7,624 nucleotides of DNA from Candidatus Bipolaricaulota bacterium. Lineage in GTDB: Bacteria; Bipolaricaulota; Bipolaricaulia; UBA7950; UBA9294. The stretch is from contig JAUWOJ010000053.1 in assembly GCA_030612175.1 (NCBI GenBank), forward strand, positions 1 to 7,624. Reading direction: 5' to 3'. The notes under the pieces were generated by a model. That model was not told where the DNA came from. It did not search any database and saw only the letters and a list, made by a program, of their open reading frames with translations. Shown here in pieces: positions 1 through 5,479 of the stretch. Position 1 is the first letter of the stretch. Every line of letters begins with the position of its first letter. The position numbers and the translations under genes were made by a program.

Positions 1-77
1 TGGAAGAACAGTGATGGGTAACGGGTGAAAGGCCAGAAAATTAGAACTGATAACTGATAACTGATTGGTGAATAGTT

Positions 78-102
78 GAGTGACTGAAACGAACGGGCGA
101 GA
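78..102 (+). repeat. Direct repeat copy 1 (25 bp)
   Basis: GAGTGACTGAAACGAACGGG followed by CGAGA. It matches the copy at 416-440 at 24 of 25 positions, with C84 replaced by G422. The sequence beyond the repeat (about CAAAAAGCTT against GATAAATCTT) keeps weaker similarity. The two copies bracket about 310 bases of other repeat fragments, so together they may mark the ends of a small repetitive unit. Confidence 0.7.
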
Positions 103-120
103 CAAAAAGCTTAGCCTCTC

Positions 121-143
121 GCAAAGGCGCAGAGAACGCAAAG
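121..143 (+). repeat. GCAAAGGCGCAGAGAACGCAAAG-type dispersed repeat
   Basis: Purine-rich repeat of the GCGCAGAGAACGCAAAG type. A degenerate copy in the opposite orientation is at 294-325, whose reverse complement reads TTCACCGCAGAGGGCGCGGA and onward. The pair could form a long imperfect hairpin. Nearby TCCTTCGTGGT (about 187-197) and ACCGTGAAGGA (about 210-220) look like another inverted pair of the same style. Confidence 0.45.
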
Positions 144-293
144 GAAAGCACACAACAGAGTAAAAACAGAAGTGCTAAGTATGTATCCTTCGTGGTAGAA
201 TACTGCTTAACCGTGAAGGACCCAGAGTACGCCCTCTTTTCTTCTTCTCTACAATCATATTATGGTTTTGTATGTGAACAAAGAATATACCTT

Positions 294-325
294 CCTCCGC
301 GATCTCCGCGCCCTCTGCGGTGAAG
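294..325 (-). repeat. Inverted degenerate copy of the CGCAGAG repeat
   Basis: CCTCCGCGATCTCCGCGCCC and the bases after it read, on the minus strand, as a CACCGCAGAGGGCGCGGAGA-type sequence. This is the inverted relative of 121-143. It is immediately followed by an inverted copy of the CTGATTACTGATAACT block. Confidence 0.45.
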
Positions 326-415
326 TAGTTATCAGTAATCAGTTGTCAGCAATCAGCTCGCGATTCCTTACTCAACCAATCAACTATTTAACTGCTTCAT
401 CGCTCCTGGCGTCTT

Positions 416-440
416 GAGTGAGTGAAACGAACGGGCGAGA
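416..440 (+). repeat. Direct repeat copy 2 (25 bp)
   Basis: Second copy of the GTGAAACGAACGGGCGAGA repeat, differing from 78-102 at one base. It lies 30 bases past the stop of the minus-strand GTPase-SIS gene. Confidence 0.7.
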
Positions 441-469
441 GATAAATCTTGGCTGAAGTGTGAGGAGCC

Positions 470-1630
470 TCACTTAATACCCATTTTCTTGGTGGCAACC
501 ACCTCGGGCAACATGAAGCCAATAGATTGATCGGCCGTGACCCCTCGTCTGTCAGCCAGGGTCAACAGCAACGCGTGAACAATGGCAAGATGCGCAGCCT
601 GGATCTTGCTCGATGAAGGGCCCTCGGGCTTGGCATTGCTCTTGATAAGGTAATCAGCTGTCTGACCCAGAGGAGTGTCCACATTCTCAGTTATAACTAC
701 TGTGATGGCTCCTTTGTCCCTCGCCCGCCTCAACGCATCGTACACAAAACCTGTTCCGCCACTAGCTGAAATCCCAACAATTATGTCTCCCGGATTAACA
801 GCCAGGGTAATATAGCGAGATAGCCCCATCTCCTCCTCGCCTATTCCCTTAGAAAAACTGACTGGCTGGGCGGTAGCCAGATCGTTGGTAAAGACCAAGA
901 TTGGCACCCCGGTTTCTAGTCCCTGACCACTCATCTCCATGGCCACCAAGCCACTGGCTCCTGCCCCAGTAACCACAACCTTATGCCCTGATTCGATCTG
1001 CGCGTTGAGCACTTCCACTACCTGCTCAAGCCCGTCGAGTGCGGTCTCCAAGGTAGCCAAGATACCCTCAGCATCCTGGCGCAGGACACGAGCCAGCTTC
1101 TCTCTAGAAGATTGACAGTCAGAAAGATCTACACTAACCATCATCGGCTTATTAATATCAATCACCTGCCCAATGGTATCGATAAGCGTGTAGCCCTCAT
1201 GACTGTACTGAGTGAACTCTAGAGTAGTACCCGGCAGATTGCCAATCGCCAGATCCAGTCCAGTTAATTGACTGATGAGGCTGGTCTTCCCACTATTGAA
1301 TACTCCTAGAATTGCCACCCGGTCGCCCGGGGAGAAAGCATCCCGAAAGCGTGATTTGATCGCTTCCATGCCCTCACCAGTGACCATCGAGGCTGGGACA
1401 AGATCTAGGCCCAGCTTGTCTCGCGTGGCGTTCAGCTGAGCCTTTTCAACGAGATCCATCTTGTTGGCTACTAAGAAGAACGGCAATTGTGCATCTTCGA
1501 TGGCTTCTAGGAAGACGCGCATCGTACTTATCTGTGGATCCAGCATGTTTATCATGAGAATAGCGCCGCTCGGTTCAAGACGATCGAACGGGGTAGAGAC
1601 TTTCTTAAGAACGCGTTTGCTCGCAGACAT
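470..1630 (-). CDS. Circularly permuted GTPase fused to SIS domain
   Basis: A protein of 386 residues with two domains. Residues about 20-160 carry GTPase motifs in permuted order: G4 NKMD (56-59), G5-like PAS (79-81), P-loop GVFNSGKTS (109-117), G2-like PGTT (133-136), then G3 DTIG (151-154). This is the order seen in RsgA and YlqF, but the RsgA OB-fold and zinc domain are absent. Residues about 205-365 form a SIS fold with GAGASG (222-227) and GISASGGTGFVYDALRRA (286-303), closest in style to MurQ/GckR. An acidic GEEE stretch (264-267) sits where MurQ has its EGAED motif. The DASE motif holding MurQ's other catalytic acid seems not to be kept. I chose the ATG at 1630 because GGGAGG precedes it by 5 nt. 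An in-frame ATG at 1669 overlaps the preceding stop as ATGA and is an alternative. Function is inferred: a GTP-regulated sugar-phosphate binding protein or enzyme, probably cytosolic. Confidence 0.85.
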   Translation of the reverse strand: MSASKRVLKKVSTPFDRLEPSGAILMINMLDPQISTMRVFLEAIEDAQLPFFLVANKMDLVEKAQLNATRDKLGLDLVPASMVTGEGMEAIKSRFRDAFSPGDRVAILGVFNSGKTSLISQLTGLDLAIGNLPGTTLEFTQYSHEGYTLIDTIGQVIDINKPMMVSVDLSDCQSSREKLARVLRQDAEGILATLETALDGLEQVVEVLNAQIESGHKVVVTGAGASGLVAMEMSGQGLETGVPILVFTNDLATAQPVSFSKGIGEEEMGLSRYITLAVNPGDIIVGISASGGTGFVYDALRRARDKGAITVVITENVDTPLGQTADYLIKSNAKPEGPSSSKIQAAHLAIVHALLLTLADRRGVTADQSIGFMLPEVVATKKMGIK

Positions 1631-1665
1631 TTCTTCCTCCCTTAAGTTGCCCAGTCGATCAAGCG

Positions 1666-1929
1666 TCATCTAGCAATATGTTTGCTTGTTAGATTCTCCA
1701 TCCTAGTTGTGAGAGCTACGTGCGTAGCTACACCGGGGAGCTTTCCAATAAATAGAGTGAACTCCTCACATGGATGGCAACGCCATGAACCACTTGCACT
1801 ACGCTTCTCTATTGTCCCGTCGGTCGCCCGCCGGATTTGTACAGGAGCGCTTTTTCCTTTGGAAGGGAAGAAGAAGACTGTGCCAGCCTTGAAGGCTTCC
1901 GCTGATCTCTCGATTTTCCTCCTCGGCAT
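1666..1929 (-). CDS. Small hypothetical protein, possibly coupled to GTPase-SIS gene
   Basis: Open frame of 87 residues from ATG 1929 (a GTG at 1932 is one codon earlier). I do not recognise the family. The protein starts basic (PRRKIER), then has short likely beta segments (GTVFFFPSKG, PVQIRRATDG, EFTLFIGKL) and one CHPC pair that could hold a metal only with a partner. No signal peptide or membrane helix is visible. In favour: same strand as the GTPase-SIS gene, and its TGA overlaps that gene's alternative ATG at 1669 as ATGA. Against: the ribosome site (AAGG) is weak, an inverted repeat lies inside the frame at 1714-1729, and an overlapping plus-strand frame is also open. It could be a spurious frame inside a long leader. 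Confidence 0.4.
   Translation of the reverse strand: MPRRKIERSAEAFKAGTVFFFPSKGKSAPVQIRRATDGTIEKRSASGSWRCHPCEEFTLFIGKLPGVATHVALTTRMENLTSKHIAR
1714..1729. repeat. Perfect 7-bp inverted repeat
   Basis: AGCTACG-TG-CGTAGCT, a perfect palindrome with a 2-base centre. It lies inside the possible small gene, 84 bases upstream of the GTPase-SIS start at 1630. The loop is too short for a good RNA hairpin and there is no T-run. It could be a dimeric-protein site or chance. Confidence 0.35.
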
Positions 1930-1957
1930 CACGCCTTAGAGTTAGCCCCAAATTACA

Positions 1958-2024
1958 ACAGGGAACCTCCGCCTCGTCAGCTGGGGATCATAATCCCCAG
2001 CCCATGCGCTGCTCTTCCCTCTGT
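1958..2024 (-). ncRNA. Candidate structured RNA: hairpin with large purine-rich internal loop
   Basis: An inner stem of nine perfect pairs (1980-1988 with 1993-2001, loop 1989-1992) is enclosed by an outer stem (1960-1965 with 2015-2020, then 1958-1959 with 2023-2024 after a 2-nt bulge). Between them is an internal loop of 13 by 14 bases. On the minus strand the loop sides are purine-rich: GAGCAGCGCATGG and TGACGAGGCGGAGG. The AGCGC, then hairpin, then CTGACGAGG-GGAGGTT order resembles the 5' half of glmS ribozyme cores (AGCGCC, P1, GTTGACGAGG, GGAGGTT). The conserved ATCGA and CGGCGG segments that should follow are not there. No T-tract follows, so it is not a simple terminator. The stems are seen; RNA function and strand are inferred. 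Confidence 0.4.
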
Positions 2025-2038
2025 ATCTAGAATCAAGT

Positions 2039-2059
2039 TTACATATTTGTCACCTCCTT
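2039..2059 (-). promoter_or_regulatory. Strong Shine-Dalgarno followed by start-stop ATG-TAA
   Basis: On the minus strand, AAGGAGGTGA (2059-2050) is a ten-base complement to the 16S rRNA tail. An ATG at 2044-2042 follows the GGAGG core by 8 nt, and the very next codon is TAA (2041-2039). The structured element and then the small frame/GTPase-SIS gene lie downstream on this strand. It may be a minimal regulatory ORF, a ribosome standby site, or the remains of a lost gene start. Confidence 0.4.
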
Positions 2060-2093
2060 ATGGAATATTACCTCCATCTTCCAACAAGATTCA

Positions 2094-2123
2094 ATGACAA
2101 AAGAGATCTCTCCCGCCTAATAT
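2094..2123 (+). promoter_or_regulatory. Possible sigma70-type promoter for the desulfidase gene
   Basis: ATGACA at 2094-2099 (5 of 6 to TTGACA), an 18-base spacer, then TAATAT at 2118-2123 (4 of 6 to TATAAT). A transcript would begin near 2130 and have about an 80-base leader before the ATG at 2211. A perfect palindrome TACTTAAGTA (2132-2141) sits at the predicted start and could be an operator. The match is weak; no other plus-strand promoter in 1940-2200 looks clearly better. Confidence 0.3.
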
Positions 2124-2210
2124 CGTCCTTCTACTTAAGTACTCTTCGTCTGGAAATCACGCACCTACAAGTGGTAAAGTTTGATGCCCAAACAATAATA
2201 AGGAGTGTCG

Positions 2211-3521
2211 ATGTTCTCATTGAAGACTTTTCTTCAACACGAGGTAAAACCAGCGCTGGGGTGTACAGAACCTGGTGCCATCGCGCTTGCGGTAGCCAGG
2301 GCAGCACAAGAGCTACCTCGCGATGAGGAAATCTCCTTTGCACGAGTAACGGTAAGCGAAGGAATCTACAAGAATGGAGTGGCAGTTGGCATTCCTGGAG
2401 TCAAGGGAGCAAGGGGTAATGCCGTCGCTGCCGCCCTGGCAATGACTTGCGGGCAAGCAGAATACGGCCTACAAGCACTGAAAGACTGCAAGCCTGCAGA
2501 TGTGCCGGCGGCGCTAGAACACCTGCGGCAAGAACGGGTAGAAATCATCCGGCGGATGGATGGACCGGAGATTTACGTGGAAGCCAGCCTCTTTACCCCA
2601 CATCATCAAGCAACCTGTATTATTGAACAGGAGCATACTGCCATCACTAGAGTAGTAAGAGATGACAAGGTGGTTTTTGAGAAAAACGCCTCGACTTCAA
2701 ACAAGAAAAGTAAGGGAACTTTCTTGTCCCTAATCAGAGCCCTCTCCTACAAGCAATTACTAGAACTAGTTGAAGAAATGGATTCACAAGATGTGAGCTA
2801 CATTTGGGATGGAATACGGATGAACCGTGCTATCGCGGAATACGGCCTTAAGCAAAAGGCTAACAACGGTCTGGATTCTGGTCGAATCATGCAAACAATG
2901 ATCGCGGAAAGAGTTCTCAAGAACGATCTTGGTTATCGAGTCCGCGGTTACTGCTCGGCAGCCGTATCTGCCCGTATGACAGGAATACAGATGCCGGTAA
3001 TGAGCAGCGCCGGGAGCGGTAACTCCGGAATCCTTACCATTCTTCCCATAGCTATGGTTGGAGAGAAGAGACGTAACACAGATGAGCAAATCGCTGAGGC
3101 TATCGTTATAGGTCATCTAACGACAAGCTTTGTTCGGGCAAGACTAGGACGCCTTGCTCCAATCTGTGGAAGCGTAGTAGCAGCTGGCAGCGGAGCGGCT
3201 GCTGGGCTAACCCACTTACTTGGAGGAGGATTAGAGCAAGCCACTCAGGCTGTGAAGATGATGCTAGCAAACCTTGCCGGAGTTCTCTGCGATGGAGCAA
3301 AGGCAACCTGCTCCCTGAAGGCGGGAACTGCAGCACTGGAAGCTTACCTTGTCGCGTTGTTTGCCCTAAAGGGACAAAACGTCTCCAATGAGGGCATAGT
3401 CGGAGCATCGATAGAGGAAACAATAGATAATGTAGCGCGAATTAGCCAGCAAGGAATGAAAGATGTGGACAAGGTAGTGCTCGAAGTATTACAGGAACGC
3501 GCCCGTGACAACTACACCTAA
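2211..3521 (+). CDS. L-cysteine desulfidase / UPF0597 (CyuA-type) family protein
   Basis: 436 residues, full length for the UPF0597 family (E. coli YhaM/CyuA, methanogen L-cysteine desulfidase), which is related to the Fe-S L-serine dehydratase alpha chain. The family enzymes split L-cysteine into sulfide, ammonia and pyruvate using an oxygen-sensitive [4Fe-4S] cluster. Visible hallmarks are PALGCTEPGAIALAVARA near the N-terminus (C18) and, in the C-terminal half, C319 (APICGS), C360 (VLCDGAK) and C367 (ATCSLKAG). Their spacing fits the four conserved cysteines proposed as cluster ligands in this family. Glycine-rich SSAGSGNSG and VAAGSGAAAG loops are also present. No signal peptide, so cytosolic. 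The start is ATG 2211, 5 nt after AAGGAG; an in-frame GTG at 2205 overlaps that site and is unlikely. Its stop overlaps the convergent cysS stop. Substrate could be cysteine or another amino acid; family assignment is strong. Confidence 0.9.
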   Translation: MFSLKTFLQHEVKPALGCTEPGAIALAVARAAQELPRDEEISFARVTVSEGIYKNGVAVGIPGVKGARGNAVAAALAMTCGQAEYGLQALKDCKPADVPAALEHLRQERVEIIRRMDGPEIYVEASLFTPHHQATCIIEQEHTAITRVVRDDKVVFEKNASTSNKKSKGTFLSLIRALSYKQLLELVEEMDSQDVSYIWDGIRMNRAIAEYGLKQKANNGLDSGRIMQTMIAERVLKNDLGYRVRGYCSAAVSARMTGIQMPVMSSAGSGNSGILTILPIAMVGEKRRNTDEQIAEAIVIGHLTTSFVRARLGRLAPICGSVVAAGSGAAAGLTHLLGGGLEQATQAVKMMLANLAGVLCDGAKATCSLKAGTAALEAYLVALFALKGQNVSNEGIVGASIEETIDNVARISQQGMKDVDKVVLEVLQERARDNYT

Positions 3522-4927
3522 GCCCAGATCGTTCCTTGTGGGGTGTCTTTCAGCGTAATTCCCAGTTTGGCTAATCGCGTGCGGACGGAATCAGCAAGGG
3601 CAAATTCCTTATGCGCGCGCAGATCCGCGCGCAGATCAATCAACAAACGGATCAGTTCATCCTGCAGGTCTCGTCCTCTTTCTCTTTCCCTTTGGAATAA
3701 CCCTAGTGGGTTACCAAGTTCACGGATAAGCCCCAAAACCTGTGTTAGCGCTTGCCGATCCTGTCCCTCAGCGGTCTTCCGGAAGCGATTGGCTTCGGAG
3801 ACAAGCTCCTGAATAACAGCAATAGCCGCAACAGTGTTGAGATCATCATCCATTGCCCCGATGTAACGCTCACGAAACTCACCAAGCGAGTCGACAAATT
3901 CCCGCCCAGTCAATCCAACCTCCGCCTCCTCTCCGGTGGTAAACTCCGCTTCCACCTCATCAATTAAGGCATATACGCGGGAAAGAGCTTTGCTAGCTTC
4001 CGCGAGACCTGTCTCTGAATAATCAAGCGGTTTGCGATAGTGGCGAGAAAGGTAAAAGTAGCGGACGGTCTCTGCGTCAAACTTCTCTAGCACTTGATAC
4101 GCGTAAGCAAAGTTACCTAGGGACTTAGACATCTTCTCCCCACTAAATGTGAGCATGCCGTTGTGCAGCCAAAAACGCGAGAAAAGCTTGCCACTCGCTG
4201 CTTCCGCCTGAGCAATCTCGTTCTCGTGATGAGGGAAGATAAGATCGTTTCCACCGGCATGAATGTCAAGTGTATCACCAAGAAATTCTCTAGAGAGAAC
4301 AACACACTCCGTATGCCATCCTGGTCTTCCCTTACTCCACGGAGATTCCCACTTCGGCTCACCCGGTTTAGCCGCCTTCCACAACGTAAAATCAAGGGCG
4401 TTTTTTTTCTTCGTCGAACATGCGACGCGAGCGCCAACTTTGAGTTCCTCAAGGCGCTGCCCAGAAAGCTTTCCGTAATCCTTGAATGCTGTCACGCTAT
4501 AATACACATCGCCGTCGCATTCATAGGCATAACCCTTGTCAATCAGCGTGTTGATTAACTCGATCATGCCGCCAATATACTCGGTGGCTCGAGGGCTGTT
4601 CGTTGGTTTCTTGACATCGAGTTGTTCCAGCAAATCAAAGAATGCCTTGGTGTATTGGCGAGCAATCTTTTCTACCGTCAACCCCGTTTCCAGCGCGCGC
4701 GCAATCAGCTTGTCCTCAATATCGGTAATGTTTTGAACATGAACAACCTTCCATCCAGCGAAACGCTCCATATACTTGCGGAGTGTATCAAAGACGATAA
4801 TTGGCCGAACGTTTCCAATATGCAGGTAATCATAGACGGTGGGGCCGCAAACGTACATTTTTACAGTCTTACCGTCCTGTGGCTGAAATATCTCTTTCTT
4901 GCGCGTGAGGGTGTTATACAGTTTCAC
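3518..4927 (-). CDS. cysS: Cysteinyl-tRNA synthetase
   Basis: 469 residues, the usual bacterial length. It attaches cysteine to tRNA-Cys using ATP, in the cytosol. The class I signature is complete: HIGN at 36-39 and KMSKS at 265-269. The zinc site that discriminates cysteine is intact, with C27 (MYVCGPTVYDY), C208 (WHTEC), H233 and E237 (PHHENE); each is one residue below the E. coli position. A helical tRNA-binding C-terminal region contains a low-complexity RERERGRD stretch and a DLRADLRA repeat. I chose the GTG at 4927 because AGGAGG (4942-4937) precedes it by 9 nt and the product then begins with a normal MKLYNTLTRKKE-type N-terminus. The in-frame ATG at 4960 lies upstream of the predicted transcription start. 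Convergent with the desulfidase gene, with overlapping stop codons. Confidence 0.97.
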   Translation of the reverse strand: MKLYNTLTRKKEIFQPQDGKTVKMYVCGPTVYDYLHIGNVRPIIVFDTLRKYMERFAGWKVVHVQNITDIEDKLIARALETGLTVEKIARQYTKAFFDLLEQLDVKKPTNSPRATEYIGGMIELINTLIDKGYAYECDGDVYYSVTAFKDYGKLSGQRLEELKVGARVACSTKKKNALDFTLWKAAKPGEPKWESPWSKGRPGWHTECVVLSREFLGDTLDIHAGGNDLIFPHHENEIAQAEAASGKLFSRFWLHNGMLTFSGEKMSKSLGNFAYAYQVLEKFDAETVRYFYLSRHYRKPLDYSETGLAEASKALSRVYALIDEVEAEFTTGEEAEVGLTGREFVDSLGEFRERYIGAMDDDLNTVAAIAVIQELVSEANRFRKTAEGQDRQALTQVLGLIRELGNPLGLFQRERERGRDLQDELIRLLIDLRADLRAHKEFALADSVRTRLAKLGITLKDTPQGTIWA

Positions 4928-4949
4928 AGAACCCCGCCTCCTGACATCC

Positions 4950-4955
4950 ATTATA
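4950..4955 (-). promoter_or_regulatory. Consensus -10 box for cysS
   Basis: The minus strand reads TATAAT at 4955-4950, a perfect -10 hexamer, 22 bases ahead of the cysS GTG. The expected transcript start near 4943 would put the AGGAGG ribosome site almost at the mRNA 5' end, giving a leader of only about 16 bases. I see no good -35 at 16-18 bases. There is no room for a T-box or other leader regulator, which some Gram-positive cysS genes have. Confidence 0.4.
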
Positions 4956-4996
4956 GACAACGCTACAATGTACTACCATCTTCAGCGACAAAACAC

Positions 4997-5002
4997 TACA
5001 CT
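4997..5002 (+). promoter_or_regulatory. Possible -10 box for a leaderless COG2426 transcript
   Basis: TACACT at 4997-5002 (TANNNT type) ends 7 bases before the ATG at 5010. This is the spacing expected if transcription starts on the A of the start codon. It would explain the absence of any Shine-Dalgarno there. No clear -35 is seen. Confidence 0.3.
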
Positions 5003-5009
5003 TAGTCTC

Positions 5010-5477
5010 ATGTCGGCTATTCATATGCTCTATGCCATTCTGGTATCGGCTATGCCCGTAGCCGAGCTACGGGGAGGATTACCTCTGGCCTGTGAATATG
5101 GATTCCCACCAGCTATGGCATTCTTCATCGCAGTCTTCGGAAATCTGCTTCCAGTGATCCCGCTTTTCTTCGCACTACAGCGAAGCGAGAGATTGTTGTA
5201 CCGCTGGACCCCTACCACCAGGGTGACTAATTGGGTATTCGCGCGAACGCGCCGCAAGGGCAGACTCATCGCCCGCTATGGAGCAATTGGCCTAATCCTG
5301 ATTGTAGCAATCCCCCTTCCGGCAACCGGAGCATGGACTGGAACGATCGCCGCGTTTCTATTTGGGATACCGCTAAGACGCGCCTTCCCTTTGATCGCGG
5401 TTGGGGTACTTATCGCTGGTATTATCGTCCTTTTCGCCTATCTTGGTGCAATTCGCCTATTTGGCATATCGGTCTAA
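5010..5477 (+). CDS. COG2426 small multidrug export-family membrane protein
   Basis: 155 residues of a polytopic inner-membrane protein of the Sm_multidrug_ex family (PF06695/COG2426). Family hallmarks are all present: the N-terminal SAMPVAELRGGLPLA motif, a hydrophobic helix with GNLLPVIPLFF, a basic loop (ARTRRKGRLIARYG), then the diagnostic AIPLPATGAWTG re-entrant-like motif and a last helix GVLIAGIIVLFAYLG. The transport role is named from an old multidrug annotation and is not well proven; the substrate is unknown. ATG 5010 is chosen because the family begins just before SAMPVAELRG and the upstream codons do not look like protein. No ribosome site precedes it (see the -10 box). An 8-bp hairpin (5055-5073) lies just inside the gene. 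Divergent from cysS; the stop is 2 bases from the convergent permease gene's stop. Confidence 0.9.
   Translation: MSAIHMLYAILVSAMPVAELRGGLPLACEYGFPPAMAFFIAVFGNLLPVIPLFFALQRSERLLYRWTPTTRVTNWVFARTRRKGRLIARYGAIGLILIVAIPLPATGAWTGTIAAFLFGIPLRRAFPLIAVGVLIAGIIVLFAYLGAIRLFGISV
5055..5073. repeat. 8-bp inverted repeat within COG2426 gene start
   Basis: CCCGTAGC-CGA-GCTACGGG, a perfect stem with a 3-base loop, 45 bases into the gene. It encodes the conserved PVAELRG motif, so the sequence is partly fixed by protein constraint. Confidence 0.45.
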
Positions 5478-5479
5478 TA

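Larger units (their letters stand above)
1..469. other. Repeat-rich non-coding spacer
   Basis: No convincing reading frame, tRNA or rRNA is visible here. The spacer is built from degenerate short repeats in both orientations. A CTGATAACTGATAACTGATT-like stretch near 45-66 returns as imperfect reverse complement near 329-357 (TTATCAGTAATCAGTTGTCA). The AATAGTTGAGTGA block near 71-83 returns inverted near 369-390. A 25-base direct repeat lies at 78-102 and 416-440. Purine-rich CGCAGAGAACGCAAAG-type sequence at 121-143 is mirrored by an inverted relative at 294-325. Such sequence is common as non-coding filler in some bacterial genomes. I see no transposase and no clear target-site duplication. 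Confidence 0.7.

Noticed and set aside
1..469. CRISPR array in the repeat-rich spacer
   Set aside because: Repeats are degenerate, in both orientations, unevenly spaced, and there are no cas genes.
459..473. GTGAGG-AG-CCTCAC palindrome overlapping the GTPase-SIS stop codon, as a terminator
   Set aside because: The loop is only two bases and no T-run follows on the minus strand (CAGCCAAGATTT), so intrinsic termination is not supported.
1682..1939. Plus-strand 85-codon open frame
   Set aside because: Opposite the small minus-strand frame, no ribosome site, no recognisable domain; likely a shadow.
2060..2326. Plus-strand 88-codon frame overlapping the desulfidase start
   Set aside because: It runs into the desulfidase gene in another frame; the desulfidase start has a clear SD and family N-terminus.
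3614..3637. Tandem 12-bp repeat CGCGCGCAGATC in cysS
   Set aside because: It encodes DLRADLRA at a position where CysRS proteins normally have a helix of equal length, so no expansion is implied.
4163..4558. Plus-strand 131-codon frame opposite cysS
   Set aside because: Antisense to well-conserved cysS coding sequence, with no family resemblance and no ribosome site.
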